Source of the DNA: Methylobacterium sp. Leaf125
GTDB lineage: Bacteria; Pseudomonadota; Alphaproteobacteria; Rhizobiales; Beijerinckiaceae
Direction: 5' to 3'
Length of the DNA stretch: 35,319 nucleotides
NCBI RefSeq assembly: GCF_001423085.1
Contig: NZ_LMNU01000015.1
Coordinates: forward strand, 1 to 35,319
Part shown: positions 25,845 through 35,035 of the stretch, piece after piece
Position numbering within the stretch: position 1 is the first letter of the stretch
How the letters are laid out: the number at the start of each line of letters is the position of its first letter
Position numbers and translations under genes: made by a program
The notes under the pieces: model-generated
What the model was told of the DNA's origin: nothing
Seen by the model: only the letters and a program-made list of their open reading frames with translations
Database searches by the model: none

Positions 25845-27089
25845 ATGAACGCACCCGTCCCGAACACCCCCTACGACGTCGAGGCGATCCGGGCCCAGTT
25901 CCCGATCCTCGCCGAGAAGGTCTATGGCCGGCCGCTCGTCTATCTCGACAACGCGGCCTCGTCACAGAAGCCGCGCGCCGTCATCGACGCCATGGTGACC
26001 TGCATGGAGACGGGCTACGCCAACGTCCATCGCGGCCTGCACTTCATGGCGAACGCCGCCACGGAGGGCTTCGAGGGCGCGCGCGAGACCACGCGGCAGT
26101 TCCTCAACGCCGACTCCACCGACGAGATCATCTTCACCCGCAACGCCACCGAGGCCTACAACCTCGTGGCCTCGTCCATGGGCTGGGCCGGCCTGATCGG
26201 GGAGGGGGACGAGATCATCCTCTCGATCATGGAGCACCATTCCAACATCGTGCCCTGGCACTTCCTGCGCGAGCGGCGGGGAGCGGTGATCAAGTGGGCG
26301 CCCGTGGACGACGCGGGCAACTTCCTCGTCGAGGAGTACGAGAAGCTGTTCACGCCCCGCACCAAGATGGTGGCGATCACCCACATGTCGAACGTGCTGG
26401 GCACGGTGACGCCGGCCCGGGAGATCGTGCGCATCGCCCATGCCCACGGCGTCCCGGTGCTCCTGGACGGGGCCCAGAGCGCCGTCCACACGCCGATCGA
26501 CGTGAAGGCGCTCGACTGCGACTTCTTCGTCTTCACCGGCCACAAGGTCTACGGCCCCACCGGCATCGGCGTCCTCTACGGCAAGAAGGAATGGCTGGAG
26601 CGGCTCCCCCCCTACCAGGGCGGCGGCGAGATGATCCGCACGGTCAGCCAGGACTCGGTCACCTACAACGATCCGCCGCACCGCTTCGAGGCCGGCACGC
26701 CCGCGATCGTCGAGGCAGTGGGCCTCGGCGCCGCGCTCGAATTCATGATGGGCGTCGGGCGCGACCGGATCGCCGCCCACGAGGCGTCCCTGCTGGCCTA
26801 CGCGCAGGATCGCCTCGGCGCGATGAATTCCCTGCGGATGATCGGGACGGCCCGGGACAAGGGCGGCGTCATCGCCTTCGAGATGAAGGGGGCGCATGCC
26901 CACGACATCGCCACCGTGATCGACCGCTACGGCGTCGCGATCCGGGCGGGGACGCACTGCGCCATGCCTCTTCTCACCCGCTTCGGCGCGACCTCCACCT
27001 GTCGCGCCTCCTTCGGCCTGTATAATACCACGCAGGAAGTGGACGCCCTCGCCGAGGCCTTGGCCAAGGCCGAGATGATGTTCGCCTGA
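25845..27089 (+). CDS. sufS: Cysteine desulfurase SufS
   Basis: A 414-residue group II cysteine desulfurase. YLDNAASSQKP, EHHSNIVPWH, the PLP Lys in TGHKVYGPTG (Lys234), GGGEMI and the active-site Cys in RAGTHCAMPLL (Cys372) are all seen. SufS supplies sulfur to SufB; a SufE or SufU partner would help, but neither is in the window. It differs clearly from the upstream sufS2: that one is IscS-like at the Cys loop while this one is the SufS form. The ATG at 25845 sits a few bases after the hairpin spacer. sufT follows after 68 bases. Confidence 0.96.
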   Translation: MNAPVPNTPYDVEAIRAQFPILAEKVYGRPLVYLDNAASSQKPRAVIDAMVTCMETGYANVHRGLHFMANAATEGFEGARETTRQFLNADSTDEIIFTRNATEAYNLVASSMGWAGLIGEGDEIILSIMEHHSNIVPWHFLRERRGAVIKWAPVDDAGNFLVEEYEKLFTPRTKMVAITHMSNVLGTVTPAREIVRIAHAHGVPVLLDGAQSAVHTPIDVKALDCDFFVFTGHKVYGPTGIGVLYGKKEWLERLPPYQGGGEMIRTVSQDSVTYNDPPHRFEAGTPAIVEAVGLGAALEFMMGVGRDRIAAHEASLLAYAQDRLGAMNSLRMIGTARDKGGVIAFEMKGAHAHDIATVIDRYGVAIRAGTHCAMPLLTRFGATSTCRASFGLYNTTQEVDALAEALAKAEMMFA

Positions 27090-27157
27090 CGCATTCCGGC
27101 GGCGCGCGGGTCGCGGAAGCGCGATCCGGGGCGCCGCCCCGAGACGAGGACACACCC

Positions 27158-27538
27158 ATGAGCGATTCGGCCATCACCGGCGGGGCCAATACCCCCACCA
27201 TCGCGAGCGACTCGGCGATCCCGCCCGAGGAGCTCGACCGCCTGACCGACGACATCGTGGTCGCCCTGAAGAGCGTCTACGATCCCGAGATCCCGGCCGA
27301 CATCTACGAGCTCGGCCTGATCTACAAGGTCGACATCGCCGACGACCGCAAGGTGGCCATCGACATGACCCTCACCGCGCCGGGCTGCCCCGTCGCCGGC
27401 GAGATGCCGGGCTGGGTCGAGACCGCCGTGGCCGCCGTGCCGGGCGTGCAGTCCTGCGCCGTCACCATGGTGTTCGACCCGCCGTGGGACCAGAGCCGGA
27501 TGTCCGACGAGGCCCGCGTCGCCCTGGACATGTGGTAG
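27158..27538 (+). CDS. sufT: SufT (MIP18/DUF59) Fe-S maturation factor
   Basis: A 126-residue protein with a 25-residue polar lead followed by the MIP18 (DUF59) core: LKSVYDPEIPADIYELGLIYKV, MTLTAPGCPVAGEMP (conserved Cys) and VFDPPWDQSRMSDEAR. SufT helps maturation of certain Fe-S proteins. It is the sufX gene of the rhizobial suf layout. Its stop is six bases from the end of the converging Uma2 gene, and a small GCGGG/CCCGC hairpin lies there. A transcript through the operon would run antisense into that gene. Confidence 0.93.
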   Translation: MSDSAITGGANTPTIASDSAIPPEELDRLTDDIVVALKSVYDPEIPADIYELGLIYKVDIADDRKVAIDMTLTAPGCPVAGEMPGWVETAVAAVPGVQSCAVTMVFDPPWDQSRMSDEARVALDMW

Positions 27539-27544
27539 CGGGGA

Positions 27545-28141
27545 TCAGCCCGCGCCGGCGAGATCCCGGCGCGGCGGGAAGCTCAAGCCGTCATAGATCT
27601 CCGCCAGCGACAGGGTCGCGCCGATCTCCGGGAGGGCGATGACGGCATCGAGCCCCTCGAAGGTCTCGATGTCCCATCCCTCGCCGAGGCGCCGGTAGAG
27701 CAGGGCCTGCGGCTTCAGCGTCTCGACGAGGAGAACGGAGGCCAGGGTCGGGTGGCGCTTGAAGTCCTCGACTTTCCGCGTCTGGTCGATCGTCGTGGTC
27801 GATGGCGATGCCACCTCGACCACCAGCTTCGGCTCTCGCGCCTCGTAAGTATCCGGCACCAGAGGCGCGCATTCGACCATCACATCGGGCCTGCGCAGGC
27901 CCCGGATGCTGGTCCGGAGCGCAATATCGGCGGTCGTCGGACGGCAGGACGTCCCACGCAACTGCGTCCCGAGACTGACGATGACGTTCACCGTCGCCCG
28001 ATCGTGCTGCATGCTGGCTCCGGTCATCATCCGATGCCGCGGCACCGGCTGGCCGTCGACGAGTTCGTAGAGCTCGTCCTGATCGCGCTGCCAGACGAAG
28101 AAATCCTCGGGTGTCATGGTAAGGCGTGCGGAGTCGGCCAT
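27545..28141 (-). CDS. Uma2-family (PD-D/ExK nuclease-fold) protein
   Basis: A protein of 198 residues from the ATG at 28139-28141, or 207 from an ATG nine codons upstream. RRPDVMVE, KLVVEVASPST and DQTRKVEDFKRHP supply the PD...ExK pattern of the Uma2 restriction-like fold. It contains LTMTPEDFFVWQRDQDELYELVDGQPVPR at the N-terminus, the usual Uma2 beginning. The activity of Uma2 proteins is unproven; they are frequent in cyanobacteria and scattered in proteobacteria, suggesting horizontal transfer. Here it lies antisense between sufT and sufA, separating sufA from the suf operon. The third-position GC is lower in places than in the suf genes (for example ACG/ATC-rich codons), a mild sign of acquisition. 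Confidence 0.83.
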   Translation of the reverse strand: MADSARLTMTPEDFFVWQRDQDELYELVDGQPVPRHRMMTGASMQHDRATVNVIVSLGTQLRGTSCRPTTADIALRTSIRGLRRPDVMVECAPLVPDTYEAREPKLVVEVASPSTTTIDQTRKVEDFKRHPTLASVLLVETLKPQALLYRRLGEGWDIETFEGLDAVIALPEIGATLSLAEIYDGLSFPPRRDLAGAG

Positions 28142-28240
28142 GACGATCGGTTCCCTGCCTTCCCTCATACCACTCTACCACACGGCATCGCTTCCTGCGC
28201 GGTCGGCCATGGACCGCAGGCTCCGCAATCCTTATCTTAA

Positions 28241-28281
28241 CCGGGTTCAATCACCCTCACCCGCCCGGGCCTTGAACCCGG
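28241..28281 (+). promoter_or_regulatory. 10-bp inverted repeat upstream of sufA
   Basis: CCGGGTTCAA (28241-28250) and TTGAACCCGG (28272-28281) are perfect complements separated by 21 bases. The repeat ends 16 bases before the sufA ATG and brackets a C-rich loop. As RNA it could mask or present the ribosome site GGAGAG just after it; as DNA it could be an operator. It is not an iron box. Confidence 0.5.
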
Positions 28282-28297
28282 CCGTCGGAGAGACATC

Positions 28298-28675
28298 ATG
28301 GCATCGAAGTTCAAGGTCCTGTCGCTGACCGACGCGGCCGCCGACCGGATCAAGGCGATCATCGCGGATGCGGACCAGCCGATCGCGGGCGTCCGGGTCG
28401 GCGTGAAGAACGGCGGCTGCGCCGGCATGTCCTACACCATGGAATATGCCGACGGGCAGAAGCCCGGCGAGGACAAGGTCGAGGATCGCGGCGTCACCGT
28501 CTTCGTCGATCCGAAGGCGCTGCTGTTCCTGCTGGGGACGCAGATGGACTTCCAGACCAACAAGCTCTCGTCGCAGTTCGTGTTCAACAACCCGAACCAG
28601 ACCTCGGCCTGCGGCTGCGGCGAGTCCGTGGCGATCACCCCGGTGAACCCCGAGGCGGTCCACGCCGGCGCCTGA
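28298..28675 (+). CDS. sufA: A-type Fe-S carrier
   Basis: A 125-residue A-type scaffold/carrier with the three ligand cysteines C-x63-C-x-C: Cys41 in GGCAGMSY and Cys105/Cys107 in SACGCGES. It takes clusters from SufBCD and hands them to target proteins. A GGAGAG site lies seven bases before the ATG. The gene should normally be the last of the suf operon, but it is now cut off by the antisense Uma2 gene and needs either a promoter of its own in the 155-base gap or read-through. It converges with the diguanylate cyclase gene, 21 bases apart. Confidence 0.95.
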   Translation: MASKFKVLSLTDAAADRIKAIIADADQPIAGVRVGVKNGGCAGMSYTMEYADGQKPGEDKVEDRGVTVFVDPKALLFLLGTQMDFQTNKLSSQFVFNNPNQTSACGCGESVAITPVNPEAVHAGA

Positions 28676-28696
28676 GGCGCCCGGCCGGACGCAGGG

Positions 28697-29791
28697 TCAG
28701 GCGACGTTCGACAGGTCCGCGACGCCCGACGCGTCCATGTCGGCGTCGTCGACCGTGCGGTTGCGGCCGTCGCGCTTGGCCCTGAACATGCACTGGTCGG
28801 CACGCTCGAGCAGGGACACTGCGGTGTCGCCCGGGCGATGCACCGCGACCCCGAGGGAGATCGTGATCTTGCCGAGCGATTCGCCGGTGGAGCGCTTCAC
28901 GAGTTCACGGGCCATCACACTGGTTCGCACCGTCTCGGCAACCGCGTAGGCCGCCGTCCGGCTGGTGGCGGGCAGCAGCATCGCGAATTCCTCGCCGCCG
29001 AAGCGGGCAAGGACGGCGCGGGTGTTGACGTGCTCGCGCATGACCATGGCCACGAGGCGCAACACCTGATCGCCGGTGATGTGGCCGTAGACGTCGTTGA
29101 AGCGCTTGAACGAGTCGACGTCGACGACGATGAGGCAGGCCGGCGCCGCGGGGGAGGCCCCCTGCACCAGCTGGTACAGGCTATCCTCGAAGTGCTTGCG
29201 GTTCGACAATCCCGTGAGCGGATCGGTGAGACTCTCGAGGCGGGTCGCCTCCAGGGTCTCGCGCAGGGTCTCGATCTCGCGCCGGCTCTCGCGCATCCGC
29301 GCCTCGAGGGTACGGTTGTTGGCCGTGACCTCGCGGGTGGTCGCCACCAGGGCGGCCACGATGGCGTGCACGCTGGCCGCGGTCGGGACCGTCCCGTCGA
29401 GATCCTTGGCCAGATCGCGCAGCGACGCATCGTACTGGGCGGTCGAGCCGAGGGAGAGATCCAGCACCTCCATCACCCCCGCGATCTCCGACAGCACGCT
29501 GCTGCTCGCGCGCTCGGTGGCGGAGGACAGGCGGGAGGGATCGAGATAGGCCGCGTAGAGGCCGTCGATATCCGCCTCGGTCAGGCGCCCGGAGACCGCC
29601 GTCAGGCGCTTCAGAGCGTCGTTCATGTGTGGCTGCGTGCCGGAGACGTAGGCGTACCAGACCGCGTAGGCGCGCGGCTCTGCCGACGGTCCATAATCAC
29701 GGATCAGCGCGTTGGCACGCTCGGCCAGCGCAAAGCTCCGTTCGTGGTCGCCCTGACTGCCGCCCATCGTTCGTCCAACCGTCTCATCCAT
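28697..29791 (-). CDS. Diguanylate cyclase (GGDEF domain)
   Basis: A protein of 364 residues from the ATG at 29789-29791. The N-terminal half is helical with no transmembrane segment; it contains a coiled-coil-like stretch (RTLEARMRESRREIETLRETLEA) leading to DPLTGLSNRKHFE, the GGDEF entry. The active-site motif is FGGEEF, so it should make cyclic-di-GMP from GTP. The inhibitory I-site RxxD, expected just before the motif, is missing (the place reads NTRA), so product feedback would be absent. No REC, PAS or GAF sensor can be recognised in the N-terminal region. It converges with sufA. Confidence 0.9.
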   Translation of the reverse strand: MDETVGRTMGGSQGDHERSFALAERANALIRDYGPSAEPRAYAVWYAYVSGTQPHMNDALKRLTAVSGRLTEADIDGLYAAYLDPSRLSSATERASSSVLSEIAGVMEVLDLSLGSTAQYDASLRDLAKDLDGTVPTAASVHAIVAALVATTREVTANNRTLEARMRESRREIETLRETLEATRLESLTDPLTGLSNRKHFEDSLYQLVQGASPAAPACLIVVDVDSFKRFNDVYGHITGDQVLRLVAMVMREHVNTRAVLARFGGEEFAMLLPATSRTAAYAVAETVRTSVMARELVKRSTGESLGKITISLGVAVHRPGDTAVSLLERADQCMFRAKRDGRNRTVDDADMDASGVADLSNVA

Positions 29792-29896
29792 CCGGCCCAA
29801 TCCCGGAGCGGAGCGTTTCCGCAGGATCGCATCATGCGGAAACGTTCGTGGAGATGCGGTTAAGGTTCGCCCGGACGAACGACTTATGGGGTCACG

Positions 29897-31630
<1,734 letters not shown>

Positions 31631-31751
31631 ATTCTATGAGAACCGTTGCGCGCGGGAATGGACCAACCGGCGCGGAGGACATCGACACGGCGACGGCTGG
31701 CATCAGGGGCGGCTTCGACACACGACCCGCCGCGCACACGCGTTGCGGGGA

Positions 31752-31779
31752 CACTTAGGCCCTTGCACGGCCTTGTCAA
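31752..31779 (-). promoter_or_regulatory. Possible promoter of the helicase gene
   Basis: On the minus strand TTGACA (31774-31779) is a perfect -35, followed after 16 bases by TAAGTG (31752-31757), a weak -10. It would give a leader of about 115 bases before the helicase ATG, typical of cold-regulated RNA helicases. Confidence 0.35.
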
Positions 31780-31818
31780 TCGAGGGGAACCCCAGCAGGA
31801 CGGCTTATCCGCAAGCCC

Positions 31819-32619
31819 GTGATCCGCCGCCCGCCCTGGCAGGCCCCTTGCTCGGGCCATCACCCCCTCCCTGGACGAGGCCCGACCGCCCTGCGCATCC
31901 TGCTCATCAACCCGAACACCACCGCATCGGTCACCGACCTCGTGGCCGGCCATGTCCGGGCGATCGCCGGGCCGGGCGTCACCCTGGTGCCCGCCACGGG
32001 ACGATTCGGAGCCCGCTACATTTCCAGTCGCGCAGCGGCGGCGATCGCCGGGCACGCCGCCCTCGACGCCTTCGCCGAGCACGGGGCCGGCTGCGATGCG
32101 GTCTACCTCGCCTGTTTCGGCGATCCCGACCTCGCCGCCCTGCGCGAGGTCTCCCCGGTGCCCGTGGTGGGGATGGCGGACGCCGCCTGCCGGGCCGCCC
32201 ATGCGGGCGGGCGGCGCTTCGCCATCGTCACGGGCGGCGTCCTCTGGGGACCGATGCTGACGGAGTTCGTCGCCGGCCTCGGCCTCGGCGACCACCTCAC
32301 CGGCGTGCGCACCGTCGCGCCCACGGGGGGCGAGATCGCCGCGGACCCGGAGGCGGCCCTCGGCCTCCTGGCGGCGGCCTGCAGCGCCTGCGTCCGGGAG
32401 GACGGCGCCGAGGCGGTGATCCTCGGCGGCGCGGCCCTGGCCGGCCTCGCGGCACGGATCCAGCCCGCCGTCCCGGCGCCGGTCCTCTGCTCGGTGGAGG
32501 CCGGGACCCGCGCCGTCCTGGCCGCCGGCGCCGGGGGAGGGGGCCGGACCTGCGAGGCGCCGCCGCTGGCGAACCACGGCCTGTCGCCGGCCCTCGCCGC
32601 CCTGCTGGCGGGGGACTGA
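31819..32619 (+). CDS. Asp/Glu/hydantoin racemase-family protein
   Basis: A protein of up to 266 residues whose conserved part begins LRILLINPNTTASVTDLVAGH, the family's N-terminal strand. Cys99 in YLACFGDPD is the first catalytic Cys. The second expected Cys is absent: the motif reads VILGGAAL with Gly204 where hydantoin racemases have LGCA. The start is uncertain. The GTG at 31819 gives 29 residues ahead of the strand; the family start would fall at a CTG (near 31894) with GAGG ten bases before it. The protein should be cytoplasmic and may use a one-Cys variant chemistry or a different reaction. It is divergent from the helicase. Confidence 0.78.
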   Translation: MIRRPPWQAPCSGHHPLPGRGPTALRILLINPNTTASVTDLVAGHVRAIAGPGVTLVPATGRFGARYISSRAAAAIAGHAALDAFAEHGAGCDAVYLACFGDPDLAALREVSPVPVVGMADAACRAAHAGGRRFAIVTGGVLWGPMLTEFVAGLGLGDHLTGVRTVAPTGGEIAADPEAALGLLAAACSACVREDGAEAVILGGAALAGLAARIQPAVPAPVLCSVEAGTRAVLAAGAGGGGRTCEAPPLANHGLSPALAALLAGD

Positions 32620-32653
32620 CGCCCTCGGCTTCGTTCCGCGCAGGGCCCCAATC

Positions 32654-32670
32654 ACTTTGCAGCGCAAAGA
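32654..32670. promoter_or_regulatory. 17-bp operator-like box 1
   Basis: ACTTTGCAGCGCAAAGA: perfect CTTTGC/GCAAAG arms around AGC. It lies just upstream of the -35 of the proposed promoter of the membrane-protein/regulator pair. Matches boxes 2 and 3 over its whole length; see findings. Confidence 0.65.
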
Positions 32671-32676
32671 AATCGC

Positions 32677-32704
32677 TTGCATCGACTTTGCCGGCCCATA
32701 TACT
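32677..32704 (+). promoter_or_regulatory. Promoter of the membrane protein-regulator operon
   Basis: TATACT (32699-32704) is a strong -10, with TTGCAT (32677-32682) 16 bases upstream as a weak -35. The start of transcription would be near 32711, about 20 bases before the ATG at 32731. Box 1 touches its upstream edge and box 2 covers its -10 and start. Confidence 0.55.
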
Positions 32705-32718
32705 TTGTATTGCAGAGT
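32702..32718. promoter_or_regulatory. 17-bp operator-like box 2
   Basis: ACTTTGTATTGCAGAGT, a copy of box 1 with one mismatched arm base. It overlaps the last three bases of the -10 and the predicted start, so a protein bound here would block transcription. Its start is 48 bases from the start of box 1, between four and five helical turns. Confidence 0.65.
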
Positions 32719-32730
32719 AGGACGCAGGAC

Positions 32731-33402
32731 ATGACGGATCTGGACAAGGCCCTGGCCGACATCGTCGCGATCCGCGCCCAGCTGGTGCGCGGCAGCGCCT
32801 TCCGGGGCTATGGCGCGGCCGCCTTCGCGGCCACCGCCGGCCTGGCGCTGATCACCGCCACGGCGCAGAGCCTCTTCCTCGAGGATCCGACGGCGCAGCC
32901 CCTGCTCTTCTTCGGCGGCTGGATCGCCACCGCCTTCGGCGCCCTCGGCCTCGTCGGTTGGGAGATGCGGGCCCGGGCCCGCCGCCACAGCGGCGGCTTC
33001 GCCGATGCGATGATCGGGGACGCGGTGGAGCAGTTCCTGCCGGCCGGCGCCGCCGGTGCGCTTCTCGCCCTGGTGCTGGCGCGGGTCTCGCCCGAGACAC
33101 TGTGGCTGCTGCCCGGCCTGTGGCCGGTGCTGGTCAGCCTCGGGATCCTCGCCGGGGCCCGGGTCATGCCGCGCGGGGTCGCCTTGGTGGGCGCCTGGTA
33201 CCTCGTGGCGGGCCTCGCGGTCCTGGTGCTGACGGCCGAGAGCCATGCCCTCCTGCCCTGGGCGATGGGGCTGCCCTTCGGGATCGGGCAGGGGCTGATG
33301 GCGCTCGTCATCCGGCAAGCGTCCATTCCCCCCCAACCCTCCATCACGCACCAAGCCCCGATCCGTCACCCGGCCTCGGAGGCGGCCGATGGCGACGCGT
33401 GA
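32731..33402 (+). CDS. Integral membrane protein of unknown function
   Basis: A 223-residue protein with about six hydrophobic segments (GYGAAAFAATAGLALITATA; PLLFFGGWIATAFGALGLVG; GAAGALLALVLARV; LPGLWPVLVSLGILAG; GAWYLVAGLAVLVLTA; PFGIGQGLMALVI), preceded by a short soluble N-terminus and ending in a polar His/Pro tail. I do not recognise a named family. It overlaps the regulator gene by 14 bases, so they are translated together. It sits behind a promoter flanked by two 17-bp boxes. A role in sensing or in envelope maintenance is possible, since the partner gene downstream makes polyprenyl diphosphate. Confidence 0.75.
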   Translation: MTDLDKALADIVAIRAQLVRGSAFRGYGAAAFAATAGLALITATAQSLFLEDPTAQPLLFFGGWIATAFGALGLVGWEMRARARRHSGGFADAMIGDAVEQFLPAGAAGALLALVLARVSPETLWLLPGLWPVLVSLGILAGARVMPRGVALVGAWYLVAGLAVLVLTAESHALLPWAMGLPFGIGQGLMALVIRQASIPPQPSITHQAPIRHPASEAADGDA

Positions 33403-33757
33403 GGCCGCCCCCTTCGCCTATGACGGGCTCGACCGGGTCATCCACGAGAAGGCCCGCCTCGGTCTCCTCACCTCCCTGATCTCGCATCCGAAGGGGCTCG
33501 CCTTCTCCGACCTGAAGCAGCTCTGCGGCCTCACCGACGGCAATCTCAGCCGGCACCTCCAGGTGCTGCAGGAGGCGGGGCTCGTCGAGATCCGCAAGGG
33601 CTATGACGGCAACCGGCCCCAGACCACCTGCGGCCTGACCGCCGCCGGGCGCGGCCGCTTCCTCGACTACCTCGCCGTGCTGGAGCGCGTGGTCCGGGAC
33701 GCCGCCGAGGCGACCGAGCGCGCGCCCCAACCCGGAGGCCGGCCGCAGCCGGCCTGA
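33389..33757 (+). CDS. Winged-helix transcriptional regulator
   Basis: A 122-residue protein with one winged-helix domain: ARLGLLTSLISHPKGLAFSDLKQLCGLTDGNLSRHLQVLQEAGLVEIRKGYDG, i.e. an ArsR/MarR-like (HTH_34) fold with the recognition helix near GNLSRHLQVL. There are no metal-binding Cys. The small size fits a dimer that binds a palindrome. The start codon lies inside the end of the membrane-protein gene (14-base overlap). It is the natural candidate to bind the three 17-bp boxes, which would make the operon autoregulated. The Pro/Gly-rich C-terminus is probably disordered. Confidence 0.88.
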   Translation: MATREAAPFAYDGLDRVIHEKARLGLLTSLISHPKGLAFSDLKQLCGLTDGNLSRHLQVLQEAGLVEIRKGYDGNRPQTTCGLTAAGRGRFLDYLAVLERVVRDAAEATERAPQPGGRPQPA

Positions 33758-33813
33758 CCGAGCCGCACACTCGCGCGCCCGACGCCCGAGATCCGTTCTC
33801 CATTTACCCGGAA

Positions 33814-33830
33814 ACTTTACAATGCAAAGA
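33814..33830. promoter_or_regulatory. 17-bp operator-like box 3 over the uppS start
   Basis: ACTTTACAATGCAAAGA, with perfect CTTT/AAAG outer arms and the same GCAAAGA right half as box 1. It covers the uppS start codon (33822-33824) and contains TACAAT, a -10-like hexamer. Confidence 0.6.
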
Positions 33831-34547
33831 GCCCTGCAGAACCAACTTCACGTCGGCATCATCATGGACGGCAACGGCCGCTGGGCGACCGAGCGCGGTT
33901 ATCCGCGCCTGGCGGGCCACAGGGCCGGCGTCGCGGCGACCCGGCGGGTCGTGGCGGCGGCGACCGGTGCCGGCATCGGCACGCTGACGCTCTACGCCTT
34001 CTCCAGCGACAACTGGCGTCGACCGCCGGAGGAGGTGGCCGGCATGATGGGCCTGCTGCGGCGCTACCTCCGGACCGAAGCGGAGCGCCTCGCGCGCGCG
34101 GGGATCCGCCTCAGCGTGATCGGCCGGCGCGACCGCCTGCCGGACGGTCTCACCGAAGCCATCGGGCGGGCGGAGCGCCTGATCGCGACGGGCACCGCCC
34201 TGCACCTGCGCGTGGCGATCGACTATTCCGGCCGCGCGGCGATCCTGGCGGCCGCCGCAGCCTGGGCGGAAGACGCGGCGCTGGCGGGCTCCGGACCGCC
34301 CGCGGCCGCCGCCTTCGGACGTGCGGTCAGCGGCGAGGCGGTGCCGGATGTCGACCTCGTGATCCGCACCAGCGGCGAGCAGCGCTTGTCGGACTTCCTA
34401 CTGTGGGAGAGCGCCTACGCGGAATTGTACTTCACGTCGACGCACTGGCCGGACTTCGATGCGGACGACCTCGCCGCCGCGCTGGCGGCCTTCGCCGGAC
34501 GACACCGCCACTTCGGCGGCCTCGCCGCGCCCGCCCGCGCCGCCTGA
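33822..34547 (+). CDS. uppS: Isoprenyl (undecaprenyl-diphosphate-type) synthase
   Basis: A 241-residue cis-prenyltransferase: IIMDGNGRWA with the metal-binding Asp16, GHRAGV, LYAFSSDNWRRP, RVAIDYSGR, DLVIRTSGEQRLSDFLLW and ELYFTSTHWPDF. It adds isoprene units to farnesyl diphosphate to make the cell-wall lipid carrier. The Asp in RLSDFLLW replaces the usual Asn. The housekeeping uppS is usually beside frr and cdsA; this copy stands with a regulator, so it may be a second, regulated enzyme. The start overlaps box 3 and lacks a good Shine-Dalgarno (CGGAAA is the nearest purine run). It begins 65 bases after the regulator. Confidence 0.88.
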   Translation: MQRALQNQLHVGIIMDGNGRWATERGYPRLAGHRAGVAATRRVVAAATGAGIGTLTLYAFSSDNWRRPPEEVAGMMGLLRRYLRTEAERLARAGIRLSVIGRRDRLPDGLTEAIGRAERLIATGTALHLRVAIDYSGRAAILAAAAAWAEDAALAGSGPPAAAAFGRAVSGEAVPDVDLVIRTSGEQRLSDFLLWESAYAELYFTSTHWPDFDADDLAAALAAFAGRHRHFGGLAAPARAA

Positions 34548-35035
34548 CCCCCGCGCCATCCCGTTCGCCGCGCAGGAGCACTCGCGGGTCGCGCCGAAGG
34601 CGGGCCCGGCGGCGACCAGGCCTCGGGATCCTCGGGCCGCGGGGTGGGGGCAAGGCTTGCCCGCGTGCCACCGTGCAGGTCGCGCCCGCGCAGCCTGCCT
34701 GGGCAGCCCGGCAAGGCACCCCCTCGGCCGACAGGCAAGAAAACACCGGCGCGAACCAAAGCTCGGCAAGATTTTGCCGACCTTACGTATCTCAAGAAAG
34801 TGTTGAGCGGGGCCTTGATTTCAACAAGGCCCGCGCAAAACGCGGATCACTTGTTTCTCGTGGATGTGCGTGATGGCACCCGCACACAAAGGTCAGGATG
34901 ACCGATCGCTAACCTTTACCCTTCTTTGACATCTGGGGGCCTAAGAGGTGGCCTTGTTGCAGGAAAGCGACAGACCTCGCGTCGGCCAGGGACTACAAGC
35001 GCGCCGGCTCTCGCCAACCAGGACCAGGTAAACCA
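34548..35035. other. 488-bp gene-free region before the porin
   Basis: No convincing gene is seen. The first part is GC-rich and nondescript. Two neighbouring hairpins follow: GGGCCTTG/CAAGGCCC with a seven-base loop (34810-34832) and CCGCG/CGCGG with a five-base loop (34831-34845), without a T-run, possibly ending the uppS transcript. TTGACA at 34926-34931 is a perfect -35 but no good -10 is found 16-18 bases on. The stretch 34850-35035 is less GC-rich than the rest, consistent with a long promoter/leader for the porin. Confidence 0.5.

Noticed and set aside
28241..28281. GGTTCAA resembles a tRNA T-loop
   Set aside because: No acceptor stem, anticodon arm or CCA pairs with it; it is one arm of an inverted repeat.
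33818..33823. TACAAT as a -10 promoting a uppS-specific transcript
   Set aside because: It would start transcription near 33830, after the only plausible start codon; it is better explained as part of box 3.
34926..34954. Full promoter for the porin gene
   Set aside because: TTGACA is perfect but no acceptable -10 lies at normal spacing, so only the -35-like site is mentioned.
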